Below, piece after piece: positions 1 to 9,153 of a stretch of 64,000 nt of DNA. The notes under the pieces are model-generated. The model was not told the origin of the DNA. It was given only the letters and a program-made list of their open reading frames with translations, and ran no database searches. The DNA is from an uncultured Nocardioides sp. (lineage in GTDB: Bacteria > Actinomycetota > Actinomycetes > Propionibacteriales > Nocardioidaceae): contig NZ_CANKZF010000001.1 in assembly GCF_947488515.1 (NCBI RefSeq), forward strand, positions 124,001-188,000, in the 5' to 3' direction. The translations under genes were made by a program, and so were the position numbers. The first letter of the stretch is position 1, and every line of letters begins with the position of its first letter.

Positions 1-1074
1 ATGCAGACCCGCGCGCTGCCCGTCGGCCTCGCCGACGCGCTCCCGACCTTCGACGCCGACCCCAAGGGCGTGGCGACCCGCAAGGCGTCCGGCGCGGTGA
101 TCAACGCCGTCGCCGGCGTGATGCCCGAGCTGTGGGGCGGCTCGGCCGACCTCGCCGAGTCCAACAACACGACCATCGAGGATGCGCTGTCCTTCATCCC
201 CGAGAGCCGCTCGACCGACCAGTGGACCGGCGACCCGCTCGCCGGTCGCGTGCTGCACTTCGGCATCCGCGAGCACGGCATGGGCGGCATCCTCAACGGC
301 ATCGCGCTCCACGGCGGCACGCGCGTCTTCGGCGGCACCTTCCTCACCTTCAGCGACTACATGCGCGGGTCGGTCCGGCTGGCGGCGTTGATGGGCCTGC
401 CCGTCACCTACGTGTGGACCCACGACTCCATCGGTCTGGGTGAGGACGGCCCGACGCACCAGCCGATCGAGCACCTCGCCGCCCTGCGCGCGATCCCCGG
501 CCTCGACGTCGTACGCCCTGCGGACGCCAACGAGACGGCCGCTGCGTGGCACGCCGTGCTCGAGCGCACCGACCACCCGGCCGGCATCGCGCTGACCCGG
601 CAGAACGTGCCGGTCTTCCCGCGTGGCGAGGACGGCTTCAGCGACACCTCCAACGTGCACCGCGGTGGCTACGTCCTGATCGACGCCCCGACGATCGACG
701 ACCGTGGCGGCGACCCCGACGTGATCCTCATGGGCACCGGTTCCGAGGTGCAGGTGGCGGTCGCCGCCCGCGAGCTCCTCGCCGCCGACGGCATCCGCGC
801 CCGCGTGGTGTCGCTCCCCTGCCTCGAGTGGTTCGAGGAGCAGGAGGAGGCCTACCGCGAGACCGTCCTGCCGCCCACCGTCAAGGCGCGCGTCTCGGTC
901 GAGGCGGGCGTCAAGCAGGGGTGGCGCGAGTACGTCGGCGACCACGGCCGCATCGTCTCCATCGACCACTACGGCGCCTCGGCCGACTTCGCGCGGATCT
1001 ACGAGGAGTTCGACATCACCGGCGTCGCGGTGGCCAACGCGGCCCGAGACAGCCTGCGCACCCTGACCGACTGA
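1..1074 (+). CDS. tkt: Transketolase, C-terminal half (5' end outside window)
   Basis: Thiamine-diphosphate enzyme of the non-oxidative pentose phosphate pathway, moving two-carbon ketol units between sugar phosphates in the cytosol. Only 357 residues are inside the window; the family is about 700, so the cofactor-phosphate-binding N-terminal domain lies upstream and the first ATG here is an internal Met. Visible motifs are GSADLAESN (about 47-55), the FGIREHGMGG loop with the cofactor-activating Glu at about 91, and HDSIGLGEDGPTHQP (141-155), all typical of the pyrimidine-binding domain. The transketolase C-terminal domain follows. It is the first visible gene of a forward tkt-tal-pgi-zwf-opcA-pgl cluster. 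Identification is secure. Confidence 0.97.
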   Translation: MQTRALPVGLADALPTFDADPKGVATRKASGAVINAVAGVMPELWGGSADLAESNNTTIEDALSFIPESRSTDQWTGDPLAGRVLHFGIREHGMGGILNGIALHGGTRVFGGTFLTFSDYMRGSVRLAALMGLPVTYVWTHDSIGLGEDGPTHQPIEHLAALRAIPGLDVVRPADANETAAAWHAVLERTDHPAGIALTRQNVPVFPRGEDGFSDTSNVHRGGYVLIDAPTIDDRGGDPDVILMGTGSEVQVAVAARELLAADGIRARVVSLPCLEWFEEQEEAYRETVLPPTVKARVSVEAGVKQGWREYVGDHGRIVSIDHYGASADFARIYEEFDITGVAVANAARDSLRTLTD

Positions 1075-1126
1075 CCTGACCGACTGCGCGACGCGCCAGT
1101 CACCACCGAACATCAGGAGGCACCAC

Positions 1127-2242
1127 ATGAACGACCCTCTCAAGGACCTGGCAGACGCCGGGGTCTCCATCTGGCTCGACGACCTCTCCCGCGAGCGGCT
1201 GGAGACCGGCAACCTGGCCGACCTGGTGAAGAACAGCCACGTCGTGGGCGTCACGTCGAACCCGGCCATCTTCCAGACCGCGCTGGCCGACGGTGAGCGC
1301 TACGACCCGCAGGTGCGCGAGCTCGCGGCCGCGGGCGCCGACGTCGACAAGGCCACGCTGATCATCACCACCGACGACGTGCGCGACGCCTGCAAGGTGA
1401 TGCGCCCGGTCTTCGACGCCACCGACGGTGTCGACGGCCGCGTCTCGATCGAGGTGTCCCCCGGCTTCGCCCACGACACCGGCGAGACCGTCAAGGAGGC
1501 CGCCGATCTCTGGCGGATCGTCGACCAGCCCAACCTCCTCATCAAGATCCCCGGCACCAAGGAGGGCTGGCCGGCCATCACGGAGACCATCGCCGCGGGC
1601 ATCTCCGTCAACGTGACGCTGATCTTCGGCCTCGAGCAGTACCGCAACGTCATGGAGGCCTACGTCTCAGGCCTCGAGAAGGCCGCCGACAACGGCCACG
1701 AGCTCGCCGACATCCACTCGGTGGCGTCCTTCTTCGTCTCGCGCGTCGACACCGAGATCGACAAGCGGCTCGAGGCCATGACGGACGGGCCGGGCACCGA
1801 CCCCGACCTGCGCGGCAAGGCCGGCGTCGCCAACGCGCGGCTCGCCTTCCAGATGTTCGAGGAGTTCTTCAGCGGCGAGCGTTGGGCCGCGCTGGAGGCC
1901 AAGGGCGCGCGCAAGCAGCGCCCGCTCTGGGCGTCGACCGGTGTCAAGAACCCCGACTACGACGACACGATGTACGTCGTCGACCTGGTCGTCGAGGACA
2001 CCGTCAACACGATGCCCGAGAAGACCCTCGAGGCCGTCGCCGACCACGGCGAGGTCCGCGGCGACCGCATCCGTCCGTTCTACGACGACGCCGCCGCCCA
2101 CATGAAGGCGCTCGAGGACGCCGGCATCGACTACGACGACGTCATCAAGGCGCTCATCAAGGAGGGCGTCGACAAGTTCGTCGTCGCCTGGGACGAGCTC
2201 CAGACGACGCTCGCGAAGTCCCTCGAGGCCGCTCGCGCATGA
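1127..2242 (+). CDS. tal: Transaldolase
   Basis: Transfers a dihydroxyacetone unit between sedoheptulose-7-phosphate and glyceraldehyde-3-phosphate, linking pentose phosphates to glycolysis. At 371 residues it is the longer actinobacterial type. [10 protein letters not shown] (41-50) and [11 protein letters not shown] are family signatures; the Lys at about 140 is the expected Schiff-base residue, and the acidic pair near 18-19 (WLDD) matches the catalytic Asp region. The ATG is preceded at ideal spacing by the strong Shine-Dalgarno CAGGAGGC. It lies 52 bp after tkt, and the pair is probably co-transcribed. Confidence 0.97.
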   Translation: MNDPLKDLADAGVSIWLDDLSRERLETGNLADLVKNSHVVGVTSNPAIFQTALADGERYDPQVRELAAAGADVDKATLIITTDDVRDACKVMRPVFDATDGVDGRVSIEVSPGFAHDTGETVKEAADLWRIVDQPNLLIKIPGTKEGWPAITETIAAGISVNVTLIFGLEQYRNVMEAYVSGLEKAADNGHELADIHSVASFFVSRVDTEIDKRLEAMTDGPGTDPDLRGKAGVANARLAFQMFEEFFSGERWAALEAKGARKQRPLWASTGVKNPDYDDTMYVVDLVVEDTVNTMPEKTLEAVADHGEVRGDRIRPFYDDAAAHMKALEDAGIDYDDVIKALIKEGVDKFVVAWDELQTTLAKSLEAARA

Positions 2243-2318
2243 GCGAGCGAAGCGAGCTCGTCAGTCGACACAGCGCGGCATGTGCCTCGTGCTCGCACGG
2301 AGCGCAGCGAGTACGCGC
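2243..2318. repeat. tal-pgi spacer with GAGCGCAGCGAG-type repeat
   Basis: The 76-nt spacer carries low-complexity GAGCGAGCGAAGCGAG and, at 2300-2311, GAGCGCAGCGAG. The reverse complement of this 12-mer recurs at 51053-51064 beside uvrB. Both ends of the spacer carry CGCATGAG, as though a short element had duplicated the junction. I see no clear terminator or Shine-Dalgarno here. Confidence 0.45.
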
Positions 2319-3980
2319 ATGAGGAGAGCGGTCGATCCCACCACGACGGAGGCGTGGGCGCGGCTCGCCGAGCTCGCGGCGTCGTACGAGCCCGACCTGC
2401 GCGCCACCCTGACGCCGGAGTGGGTCGACCGCCAGAGCCTCGCCGCCGCCGACCTCCACGTCGACCTGTCGAAGAACCTCCTCGACGGTGACGTGGAGGC
2501 GGCGCTGCTCGCGCTCGCCGACGAGGTCGGCGTGACCGGGCGGCGCGACGCGATGCTGGCGGGCGAGCACATCAACGTCACCGAGGACCGCGCGGTGCTC
2601 CACACCGCGCTCCGGCTGCCGGCCGACGCGTCGCTGAGCGTCGACGGCCAGGACGTCGTCGCCGACGTCCACGAGGTGCTCGAGCGGGTGTACGCCTTCG
2701 CCGACCGCGTCCGGTCGGGTGAGTGGACCGGCGTGACCGGCAAGCGGATCGAGACGGTCGTCAACATCGGCATCGGCGGGTCCGACCTCGGGCCGGTGAT
2801 GGCCTACGAGGCGCTCGAGCCCTACCGCCAGGGCGGGCTGTCGTGCCGCTTCATCAGCAACATCGACCCCACCGACGCCGGGCAGGCGCTGTCCGACCTC
2901 GACCCGGAGACGACGCTGTTCATCGTCTCCAGCAAGACCTTCGGCACCCTCGAGACGCTGACCAACGCCCGGCTGTGCCGGGCCTGGCTCCTCCAGCACC
3001 TGCCGTCCGGCACCGACGAGGCGGCCGCGGTCGCGCAGCACTTCGTCGCCGTGTCCACGGCGCTCGACAAGGTGGCCGACTTCGGGATCGACCCCGACAA
3101 CGCGTTCGGCTTCTGGGACTGGGTCGGCGGGCGCTACTCGATGGACTCCGCGATCGGGCTGTCGCTCGTCGTGGCCGTCGGGCCGGAGCGCTTCGCCGAG
3201 CTGCTCGCCGGGTTCCACGCGATGGACGAGCACTTCCGCACCGCGCCTCCGGAGTCCAACGTGCCGCTCCGGATGGGACTGCTCAACGTCTGGTACACCA
3301 ACTTCCTCGGTGCCCACACCCACGCCGTGCTCCCCTACGCGCAGCTGCTGCACCGCTTCCCCGCCTACCTCCAGCAGCTGACGATGGAGTCCAACGGCAA
3401 GGGCGTGCGGTGGGACGGCTCGGCCGTGGACTACGACACGGGCGAGGTCTTCTGGGGCGAGCCCGGCACCAACGGCCAGCACGCCTTCTACCAGCTCATC
3501 CACCAGGGCACCCGGCTCGTGCCGGCCGACTTCATCGCCTTCGCGCGACCGTCGTACGAGCTCGTCGACCGCACCGACGACGGCGAGACCGACGTCCACG
3601 AGCTGCTGCTGGCCAACTTCCTCGCGCAGACCAAGGCGCTCGCTTTCGGCAAGAGCGCCGACGAGGTCCGCGCGGAGGGTGTCGCCGAGGAGCTGGTGTC
3701 GGCACGCACCTTCCCGGGCAACCGCCCGACGACGTCGATCATGGCGGCGGCGCTCACGCCGTCCGTGCTCGGCCAGCTCATCGCCCTCTACGAGCACATC
3801 ACCTTCGTCCAGGGCGCCGTGTGGGGCATCGACAGCTTCGACCAGTGGGGCGTCGAGCTGGGCAAGCAGCTCGCCCAGCAGCTGCGGCCGGCGATCTCGG
3901 GGGACGCGTCCGTGGCCGCCGAGCAGGACCCCTCCACGCAGTCGCTGATCCGCTACTACCAGGAGAACCGAGGCCGATGA
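2319..3980 (+). CDS. pgi: Glucose-6-phosphate isomerase
   Basis: Interconverts glucose-6-phosphate and fructose-6-phosphate, here embedded in the pentose-phosphate cluster. The 553-residue product has the sugar-phosphate-binding [16 protein letters not shown] and [11 protein letters not shown] segments, the catalytic-Glu motif TMESNGKGV, the His motif [16 protein letters not shown] and the C-terminal catalytic Lys in [10 protein letters not shown]. An upstream in-frame ATG at 2280 would add 13 residues encoded by the GAGCG repeat spacer, so I prefer 2319 ([13 protein letters not shown]). Neither start has a strong ribosome binding site. The stop codon overlaps the zwf start as ATGA, indicating translational coupling. 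Confidence 0.95.
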   Translation: MRRAVDPTTTEAWARLAELAASYEPDLRATLTPEWVDRQSLAAADLHVDLSKNLLDGDVEAALLALADEVGVTGRRDAMLAGEHINVTEDRAVLHTALRLPADASLSVDGQDVVADVHEVLERVYAFADRVRSGEWTGVTGKRIETVVNIGIGGSDLGPVMAYEALEPYRQGGLSCRFISNIDPTDAGQALSDLDPETTLFIVSSKTFGTLETLTNARLCRAWLLQHLPSGTDEAAAVAQHFVAVSTALDKVADFGIDPDNAFGFWDWVGGRYSMDSAIGLSLVVAVGPERFAELLAGFHAMDEHFRTAPPESNVPLRMGLLNVWYTNFLGAHTHAVLPYAQLLHRFPAYLQQLTMESNGKGVRWDGSAVDYDTGEVFWGEPGTNGQHAFYQLIHQGTRLVPADFIAFARPSYELVDRTDDGETDVHELLLANFLAQTKALAFGKSADEVRAEGVAEELVSARTFPGNRPTTSIMAAALTPSVLGQLIALYEHITFVQGAVWGIDSFDQWGVELGKQLAQQLRPAISGDASVAAEQDPSTQSLIRYYQENRGR

Positions 3981-5500
3981 GCCACACCAACCCGCTTCGT
4001 GACCCGCAGGACCGCCGGTTGCCGCGTATCGCCGGCCCCTGCGGCATGGTCCTCTTCGGCGTGACGGGTGACCTGTCGCGCAAGAAGGTCATGCCCGCGA
4101 TCTACGACCTCGCCAACCGCGGCCTGCTGCCGCCGGGCTTCAGCCTCGTCGGCTTCGCCCGGCGCGACTGGGCCGACCAGGACTTCGCACAGATCGTGCA
4201 CGACGCGGTCAAGGAGCACGCTCGTACGCCGTTCCGCGAGGAGGTCTGGAACCAGCTGTCCGAGGGCTTCCGCTTCGTCTCGGGCGACTTCGACGACGAC
4301 GCCGCCTTCGACCACCTGCGCCGCACCGTCGAGGAGCTCGACCAGCTGCGCGGCACCGGCGGCAACATGGCCTTCTACCTGGCGATCCCGCCCGCCTTCT
4401 TCGGCACCGTCGTGGGCCAGCTCAAGGAGCACGGCCTCGCCGACCCAGGACCCGATCAGTGGCGCCGCGTGGTCGTGGAGAAGCCGTTCGGCCACGACCT
4501 CGAGTCGGCGCGCGAGCTCAACCGCACCCTCGACGGCGTCTTCCCGTCCGGTTCGGTCTTCCGGATCGACCACTACCTCGGCAAGGAGACGGTCCAGAAC
4601 ATCCTGGCGATGCGGTTCGCCAACAACATGTTCGAGCCGATCTGGAACGCCAACTACGTCGACCACGTGCAGATCACGATGGCCGAGGACATCGGCATCG
4701 GCGGCCGCGCGGGCTACTACGACGGCATCGGGGCGGCGCGCGACGTCATCCAGAACCACCTCCTGCAGCTGATGGCGCTCGTGGCGATGGAGGAGCCCAT
4801 CGCGTTCGACGCCAGGAGCCTGCGCATCGAGAAGCAGAAGGTGCTCAAGTCGGCCACGCTGCCGGCGCGTCTCGACCTCACCACCGCCCGCGGCCAGTAC
4901 GCCGCCGGGTGGGCCGGGGGCGAGAAGGTCCAGGGCTTCCTGGAGGAGGAGGGGATCAGGAAGACCTCCACGACCGAGACCTTCGCCGCGATCACCGTCA
5001 ACGTGGAGACGCGCCGCTGGGCCGGGGTGCCGTTCTACCTCCGGACCGGAAAACGGCTGGGGAGGCGCGTCACCGAGGTCGCCATCGTCTTCAAGCGCGC
5101 GCCGCACCTGCCGTTCGCGCAGACCGCGACCGAGGACCTGACCCACAACGCCCTGGTCATCCGCGTCCAGCCCGACGAGGGCATGACACTGCGCTTCGGG
5201 TCGAAGGTGCCCGGCACCGCGATGGAGATCCGCGACGTCAACATGGACTTCGCCTACGGCGGCTCGTTCACCGAGGCCAGCGCCGAGGCGTACGAACGCC
5301 TCATCCTCGACGTCCTGCTCGGCGACCCGCCACTGTTCCCCCGGCACGAGGAGGTCGAGCTCTCGTGGAAGATCCTCGACCCCGTGATCGAGTTCTGGGC
5401 CCGCAAGGGCAAGCCGGACCAGTACGACTCCGGCACCTGGGGTCCTGAGTCCGCCGACAAGATGCTTGCGCGCGACGGCCGCACCTGGAGGAGGCCCTGA
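3977..5500 (+). CDS. zwf: Glucose-6-phosphate 1-dehydrogenase
   Basis: First enzyme of the oxidative pentose phosphate pathway; oxidises glucose-6-phosphate to 6-phosphogluconolactone with NADP. The 507-residue protein has the Rossmann fingerprint [11 protein letters not shown] (27-37) and the substrate-binding signature RIDHYLGKE (about 196-204), whose His and Lys are catalytic. Its ATG overlaps the pgi stop by four bases. The downstream opcA, encoding the actinobacterial and cyanobacterial G6PDH assembly factor, and pgl make this the oxidative half of the operon. Confidence 0.97.
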   Translation: MSHTNPLRDPQDRRLPRIAGPCGMVLFGVTGDLSRKKVMPAIYDLANRGLLPPGFSLVGFARRDWADQDFAQIVHDAVKEHARTPFREEVWNQLSEGFRFVSGDFDDDAAFDHLRRTVEELDQLRGTGGNMAFYLAIPPAFFGTVVGQLKEHGLADPGPDQWRRVVVEKPFGHDLESARELNRTLDGVFPSGSVFRIDHYLGKETVQNILAMRFANNMFEPIWNANYVDHVQITMAEDIGIGGRAGYYDGIGAARDVIQNHLLQLMALVAMEEPIAFDARSLRIEKQKVLKSATLPARLDLTTARGQYAAGWAGGEKVQGFLEEEGIRKTSTTETFAAITVNVETRRWAGVPFYLRTGKRLGRRVTEVAIVFKRAPHLPFAQTATEDLTHNALVIRVQPDEGMTLRFGSKVPGTAMEIRDVNMDFAYGGSFTEASAEAYERLILDVLLGDPPLFPRHEEVELSWKILDPVIEFWARKGKPDQYDSGTWGPESADKMLARDGRTWRRP

Positions 5501-5573
5501 TGTCACCCCACGCTGTTCTTCGCCTCCCTAGATCCGCTCCTCCGCCGTACAACACCGAGGGGACCCCGACACG

Positions 5574-6485
5574 ATGATCGAGCTGACCGACACCAACTCG
5601 TCCAAGATCGCCGCGGAGTTCATCCGCTCACGCACCCGCGCCGGCAGCCCGGCCATGGGCATGGTCATGACCCTGGTCATCGTCGCCCCCGAGGACGACG
5701 CGGCCGAGGCGATGGCCGCGGCCAAGCGCGCCTCGCGCGAGCACCCGTCCCGGGTCCTCGGCGTCATCCTCGGTGACGCTCGCGGCGCGGCCCAGGTCAA
5801 TGCCCAGGTCGGCAGCGGCGACGGCTGGGGAGGCGAGATCGCCGTGATCCGGCTGAAGGGCGAGGTGGTCAAGCACGCCGAGTCCGTCGTGCTGCCCCTG
5901 CTGCTCCCCGACTCCCCCGTCGCCATCTGGTGGCCGACGTCCGCGCCGGCCGACGTCGCGGCCGACCCGCTCGGCGCTCTTGCGCAGCGGCGCATCACCG
6001 ACTCCGCGGCGGTCCCGCGCGGCAAGTCCACCGCGATGCTGACCCAGTGCCGCACCTACGCGCCCGGCAACACCGACCTGAGCTGGACGCGGCTGACGCC
6101 GTGGCGCGCGCTCCTCGCCGCGGCCCTGGACCAGCACCCCCTCAAGGTGACCGGCGCCAAGGTGACCGCCGAGCGGATCAGCCCCAGCGCCGACCTGCTG
6201 GTGGCCTGGCTCAGCGACCGGCTCAAGGTCGACGTCGCCCGCGGCAACTCCGACGGCCCCGGCATCACCGAGGTCACCATGGACACCAAGGACGGCCCGA
6301 TCCGCATCTCCCGCGCCGACGGCCGCCTGGCGACGTTCTCCTCGCCCAACCGGCCCGACCGGCCGGTCGCGCTGAAGCGCCGCGAGGTGCCGGCCCTGCT
6401 GGCGGAGGAGCTGCGCCGCCTCGACGAGGACGACGTCTACGCCGACGTCGCCGCCCGCCTGGTCAAGCTGAGGAGCAAGAAGTGA
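5574..6485 (+). CDS. opcA: Glucose-6-phosphate dehydrogenase assembly protein OpcA
   Basis: OpcA-family protein (303 residues), known in cyanobacteria and actinobacteria as a factor needed for assembly or redox regulation of G6PDH. It has no catalytic motif. Recognisable segments are ELTDTNSSKIAAEFIRSR at the N-terminus, SVVLPLLLPDSPVAIWWP in the middle and SWTRLTPWRALLAAALDQ later. It follows zwf after a 73-nt gap with a GAGGGGA ribosome binding site and overlaps pgl by four bases (GTGA). Position between zwf and pgl is the standard actinobacterial arrangement. Confidence 0.95.
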   Translation: MIELTDTNSSKIAAEFIRSRTRAGSPAMGMVMTLVIVAPEDDAAEAMAAAKRASREHPSRVLGVILGDARGAAQVNAQVGSGDGWGGEIAVIRLKGEVVKHAESVVLPLLLPDSPVAIWWPTSAPADVAADPLGALAQRRITDSAAVPRGKSTAMLTQCRTYAPGNTDLSWTRLTPWRALLAAALDQHPLKVTGAKVTAERISPSADLLVAWLSDRLKVDVARGNSDGPGITEVTMDTKDGPIRISRADGRLATFSSPNRPDRPVALKRREVPALLAEELRRLDEDDVYADVAARLVKLRSKK

Positions 6486-7207
6486 ACGAGCCCGAGGTCC
6501 GCCGCCACGACGACCCGGACGTGCTCGTCGGCGACATCGCCTCCGCCCTGCTCGACCGCCTCGAGGCCGCGCAGGCCCGCGGCGAGGTGCCGCAGGTCGG
6601 GCTCACCGGGGGCACCATCGCCGAGCAGCTCCACCGCGAGCTCGCCCGCCGGGCCGTCGACTCCGCGGTCGACTGGTCCCGCGTCGTGTTCTGGTGGGGT
6701 GACGAGCGCTTCGTCCCCGCCGACTCCCCCGACCGCAACGCGCGCCAGGCGCGCGAGTCGCTCCTCGACCACGTCGCCGTCGACCCGGCCCACGTCCACG
6801 AGGTGGCGGCGAGCGACCAGGTCGCGACCGCCGAGGACGCCGCGGCGGCCTACGGCGAGGCGCTGCGGCAGCACGGCGTCGGCTTCTTCGAGGTGCTGAT
6901 GCTCGGCATCGGCCCCGACGGCCACTGCGCGTCGCTCTTCCCCGGCCACGCTGCGCTGGAGGCCCGCGACGCGATCGCCGTCGCCGTCCACGACTCCCCC
7001 AAGCCGCCGCCCGACCGCGTCACCCTCACCTTCGAGGCGATGGAACGCTGCCGCGCGGTGTGGTTCATCGCCAGCGGCGACGGCAAGGCTGAGGCGGTCG
7101 CCCGCGCGCTCGCGGCCGACGGGTCGGTCACCGAGACCCCCGCCCGGGGCGTACGCGGCGAGGAGACCGTCTGGTGGCTCGACGAGGCCGCCGCCTCCGC
7201 CCTCTGA
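6482..7207 (+). CDS. pgl: 6-phosphogluconolactonase
   Basis: Hydrolyses 6-phosphogluconolactone, the zwf product, to 6-phosphogluconate. The 241-residue protein belongs to the NagB/RpiA-fold DevB family, with VGLTGGTIAEQLHREL near the N-terminus, VVFWWGDERFVP, and the GIGPDGHCASLFPGH active-site loop with its conserved Asp-Gly-His. Translation starts at GTG, coupled to the opcA stop. Its own TGA (7205-7207) falls inside the first unit of a 31-bp tandem repeat, so the repeat array begins exactly at the gene's end. Confidence 0.94.
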   Translation: MNEPEVRRHDDPDVLVGDIASALLDRLEAAQARGEVPQVGLTGGTIAEQLHRELARRAVDSAVDWSRVVFWWGDERFVPADSPDRNARQARESLLDHVAVDPAHVHEVAASDQVATAEDAAAAYGEALRQHGVGFFEVLMLGIGPDGHCASLFPGHAALEARDAIAVAVHDSPKPPPDRVTLTFEAMERCRAVWFIASGDGKAEAVARALAADGSVTETPARGVRGEETVWWLDEAAASAL

Positions 7208-7298
7208 CCGGGCACTTCCTCGCGCTACAACTCGCCGACCGGGCACTTCCTCGCGCTACAACCCGCCGACCGGGCACTTCCTCGCGCTACGGCCTGCC
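7206..7298. repeat. Left tandem array, three 31-bp units
   Basis: Three head-to-tail units start at 7206, 7237 and 7268 with a strict 31-bp period. Each contains GACCGGGCACTTCCTCGCGC; the third diverges at its 3' end. The first unit supplies the pgl stop codon and the third supplies the stop codon (CTA on this strand, 7287-7289) of the opposing AbiEi-like gene. The same repeat family recurs inverted at 8350-8473. Units abut without spacers, so this is not a CRISPR. Confidence 0.9.
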
Positions 7299-8279
7299 GA
7301 GGTCGACGTACGTCCGGCGCCGCAGGCCCGTGGTCGACCGCGCCGCGAGGTAGCCCTGATGGAGGCGATCACCCGCCGCGAGGTCTGGGCCGTAGACGTC
7401 CGACTTGGTGAACACCTCCATAACCCACGCACGTCGCTTCCGGAGCCATCGCAGGCGGTCCTCGTCCGAGGCCTCGTCGTCCTCACCGTGGAACTCCTCC
7501 CCGAAGTACTCCCCGCCGAACCGCACCTCCGGATCGCCCACGTCGATCCGGAACTTCGGTGTGCCGTCATCTGCGTGCACCCAGATCTGGGTCGTGGGCC
7601 AGGCTGGTATGTCGGCCTCGTGCCAGTGCAGCCGGAGCGCGCTCTCCGGTGGCGACTCCGCACCGGGATCGCCGAGCGCAGCCAGGCGTCGGAGCTGCAC
7701 GACACCGCGGTGTCCCTTGAACCTGTCGATCTCACCGAACAGCTGCTCCCGGGCCACGCCGAGGCGGAGGAACCCGTCAATGGCCGCAAGCGCGTCGTAC
7801 CGCCACAGCAGCCTTCCCAGGTCGCAAGCCGTGCGAAGGGCTGTCGTGACCGCCACCCCGCCGGCATCCTCGATGTCCGCTCCAGTCAGGTGTCGTGTGC
7901 CGCTGCTCACGCCGGCGCGTCTCATCCTGCTGGCGCTGCGGCTGTAGAGGTCCAGGGACGGCATCTCGTGAATGGCGCTGCGGGGCAGAGCATCGACTCC
8001 ATGGATCCAGGCCGCGGTCCTGTCGACCACCACGACGTGGGGAGGTGTCACCAGCGCCACGGCAACGACGCGGAGCCGCAGCGAGTCAGGCACCTGGGTC
8101 GCGACGAACACCCCGCGCACCATCGGCCTCAACAGACCGTTCGCGACCAGCTTGCGGCGGAGGCTCGGGGGTACGCCGGCCGCGTCGGCCTCGTGCGAGG
8201 TGAACGGTCGGTCGACAGGCAGTGGCGCGGTTCCGTCCAGCAGGACGGCGTCGCGGCACCAGATCGGCAAGCGCTGCAT
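7287..8279 (-). CDS. AbiEi-type antitoxin-domain / DUF559-like protein
   Basis: A 330-residue protein of an actinobacterial family usually described as having an AbiEi-like winged-helix N-terminus (HEADAAGVPPSLRRKLVANG at about 29-48, then LRPMVRGVFV) and a C-terminal region related to DUF559/Vsr-like nucleases. The C-terminal part has KFRIDVGDPEVRFGGEYFGE, compatible with the acidic strand pair of a PD-(D/E)xK fold. No AbiEii-type nucleotidyltransferase toxin is adjacent, so a type IV toxin-antitoxin role is not supported. It is flanked by inverted arrays of the same 31-bp repeat and interrupts the otherwise metabolic block between pgl and rbpA, suggesting accessory acquisition. Confidence 0.7.
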   Translation of the reverse strand: MQRLPIWCRDAVLLDGTAPLPVDRPFTSHEADAAGVPPSLRRKLVANGLLRPMVRGVFVATQVPDSLRLRVVAVALVTPPHVVVVDRTAAWIHGVDALPRSAIHEMPSLDLYSRSASRMRRAGVSSGTRHLTGADIEDAGGVAVTTALRTACDLGRLLWRYDALAAIDGFLRLGVAREQLFGEIDRFKGHRGVVQLRRLAALGDPGAESPPESALRLHWHEADIPAWPTTQIWVHADDGTPKFRIDVGDPEVRFGGEYFGEEFHGEDDEASDEDRLRWLRKRRAWVMEVFTKSDVYGPDLAAGDRLHQGYLAARSTTGLRRRTYVDLGRP

Positions 8280-8349
8280 GCCCGGACGATGCCCGAACGG
8301 CGCGCTGGGCGTCGCGGGTCATCCACAGGCGCAGGCAGGACCAGCGCCC

Positions 8350-8473
8350 GCTCGGCACTCCCTAGCGCCAGGAAGTGCCCGCTCGGCGCTTGCTAGCGCG
8401 AGGAACTGCCCGCTCGGCACTCCCTAGCGCGAGGAAGTGCCCGCTCGGCGCTTGCTAGCGCGAGGAAGTGCCC
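8350..8473. repeat. Right tandem array, four 31-bp units in inverted orientation
   Basis: Four abutting 31-bp units begin at 8350, 8381, 8412 and 8443. Units alternate between a version with GCTCGGCACTCCCTAGCGC and one with GCTCGGCGCTTGCTAGCGC, giving a 62-bp higher-order period. Read on the minus strand they contain GGGCACTTCCTCGCGCTA, the same core as the left array, so the two arrays are inverted relative to each other around the AbiEi-like gene. The array ends 7 bp before the rbpA stop codon. Confidence 0.9.
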
Positions 8474-8479
8474 GGTCGG

Positions 8480-8839
8480 TCAGAAGATGATCTCGCCGGC
8501 CTTGCGGCGGCTGCGCAGGAGGGCGACGGCCTCGTCGAGGATGTCGGCCGCCTCGGTCTCGCTGCGACGCTCCTTCACGTAGGCCAGGTGCGTCTTGTAG
8601 GGCTCGATCTTGGGGGCCGGGGGCGGGTTCTCCGAGTCGAGGCTGGCGGGCAGACCGCACTTGGGGCAGTCCCACGACTCCGGCACCGCGGCCTCGATCG
8701 CGAAGGTCACAACGGACCGGTGGTCGTGGCTGCAGAAGTACGTCACTGCCTGCCGCGGTGCGGCCTCGCCGCGCTCGGCCTCACCCATCGGGCCGGCCCC
8801 GACCCGACTACCGCGGATCGCGTTTCCAGCACCAGCCAT
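8480..8839 (-). CDS. rbpA: RNA polymerase-binding protein RbpA
   Basis: Actinobacterial transcription activator that binds group 1 and some group 2 sigma factors and RNA polymerase and stabilises the open complex. The 119-residue product has the RbpA core domain with zinc-type ligands: CSHDH (36-40) and CPKCG (58-62). The sigma-interacting C-terminus follows (THLAYVKERRSETEAADILDEA). A GGAG ribosome binding site precedes the ATG. It lies 30 bp downstream of secG. Confidence 0.96.
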   Translation of the reverse strand: MAGAGNAIRGSRVGAGPMGEAERGEAAPRQAVTYFCSHDHRSVVTFAIEAAVPESWDCPKCGLPASLDSENPPPAPKIEPYKTHLAYVKERRSETEAADILDEAVALLRSRRKAGEIIF

Positions 8840-8869
8840 GACGACTCCTTCTCAGAAACGCTCGGGGAC

Positions 8870-9109
8870 TCAGCTGCCCTGGTAGGCCATGAGCAGGCCG
8901 AGGGCGACAACACAGGCAAACCAGATGACGCCGACCCCGATCGTGAAGCGGTCGAGGTTGCGCTCAGCGACCGACGATCCCCCCAGGCTGCTGGACACGC
9001 CGCCACCGAACATGTCGGACAGGCCGCCTCCGCGGCCCTTGTGGAGGAGCACCAGCAGGATCATGATCGCGCTCGTGAGGACGAGCAGGATGGTGAAAGC
9101 AAGAATCAC
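8870..9109 (-). CDS. secG: Preprotein translocase subunit SecG
   Basis: Small membrane subunit of the SecYEG translocon, 79 residues. Two hydrophobic segments (about 2-21 and 56-76) enclose a Gly/Ser-rich cytoplasmic loop containing the SecG-typical GRGGGLSDMFGG. The GTG start is placed by a TAGGCT -10 element whose end is 7 nt upstream, implying a leaderless transcript although the gene also follows tpiA. The tpiA-secG order is standard in actinobacteria. Confidence 0.95.
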   Translation of the reverse strand: MILAFTILLVLTSAIMILLVLLHKGRGGGLSDMFGGGVSSSLGGSSVAERNLDRFTIGVGVIWFACVVALGLLMAYQGS

Positions 9110-9116
9110 GGTCGGA

Positions 9117-9122
9117 AGCCTA
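9117..9122 (-). promoter_or_regulatory. -10 element of secG (leaderless)
   Basis: TAGGCT on the minus strand ends 7 nt before the secG GTG, so transcription should begin at or next to the start codon. Confidence 0.55.
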
Positions 9123-9153
9123 CGTCACGTCCGCCGCAAACCGGTGAGCGCCC

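Noticed and set aside
2157-3797. Long reverse open frame opposite pgi, and similar ones opposite zwf, uvrA and the VWA gene
   Set aside because: These are GC-skew shadows: product rich in Arg/Gly/Ala/Val with no family motif, fully opposite genes with clear catalytic motifs.
7287-8279. Complete type IV (AbiE) toxin-antitoxin system
   Set aside because: No AbiEii-type nucleotidyltransferase gene lies on either side; the neighbours are pgl and rbpA.
7206-8473. CRISPR array
   Set aside because: The 31-bp units abut directly, so there are no spacers, and no cas genes are present.
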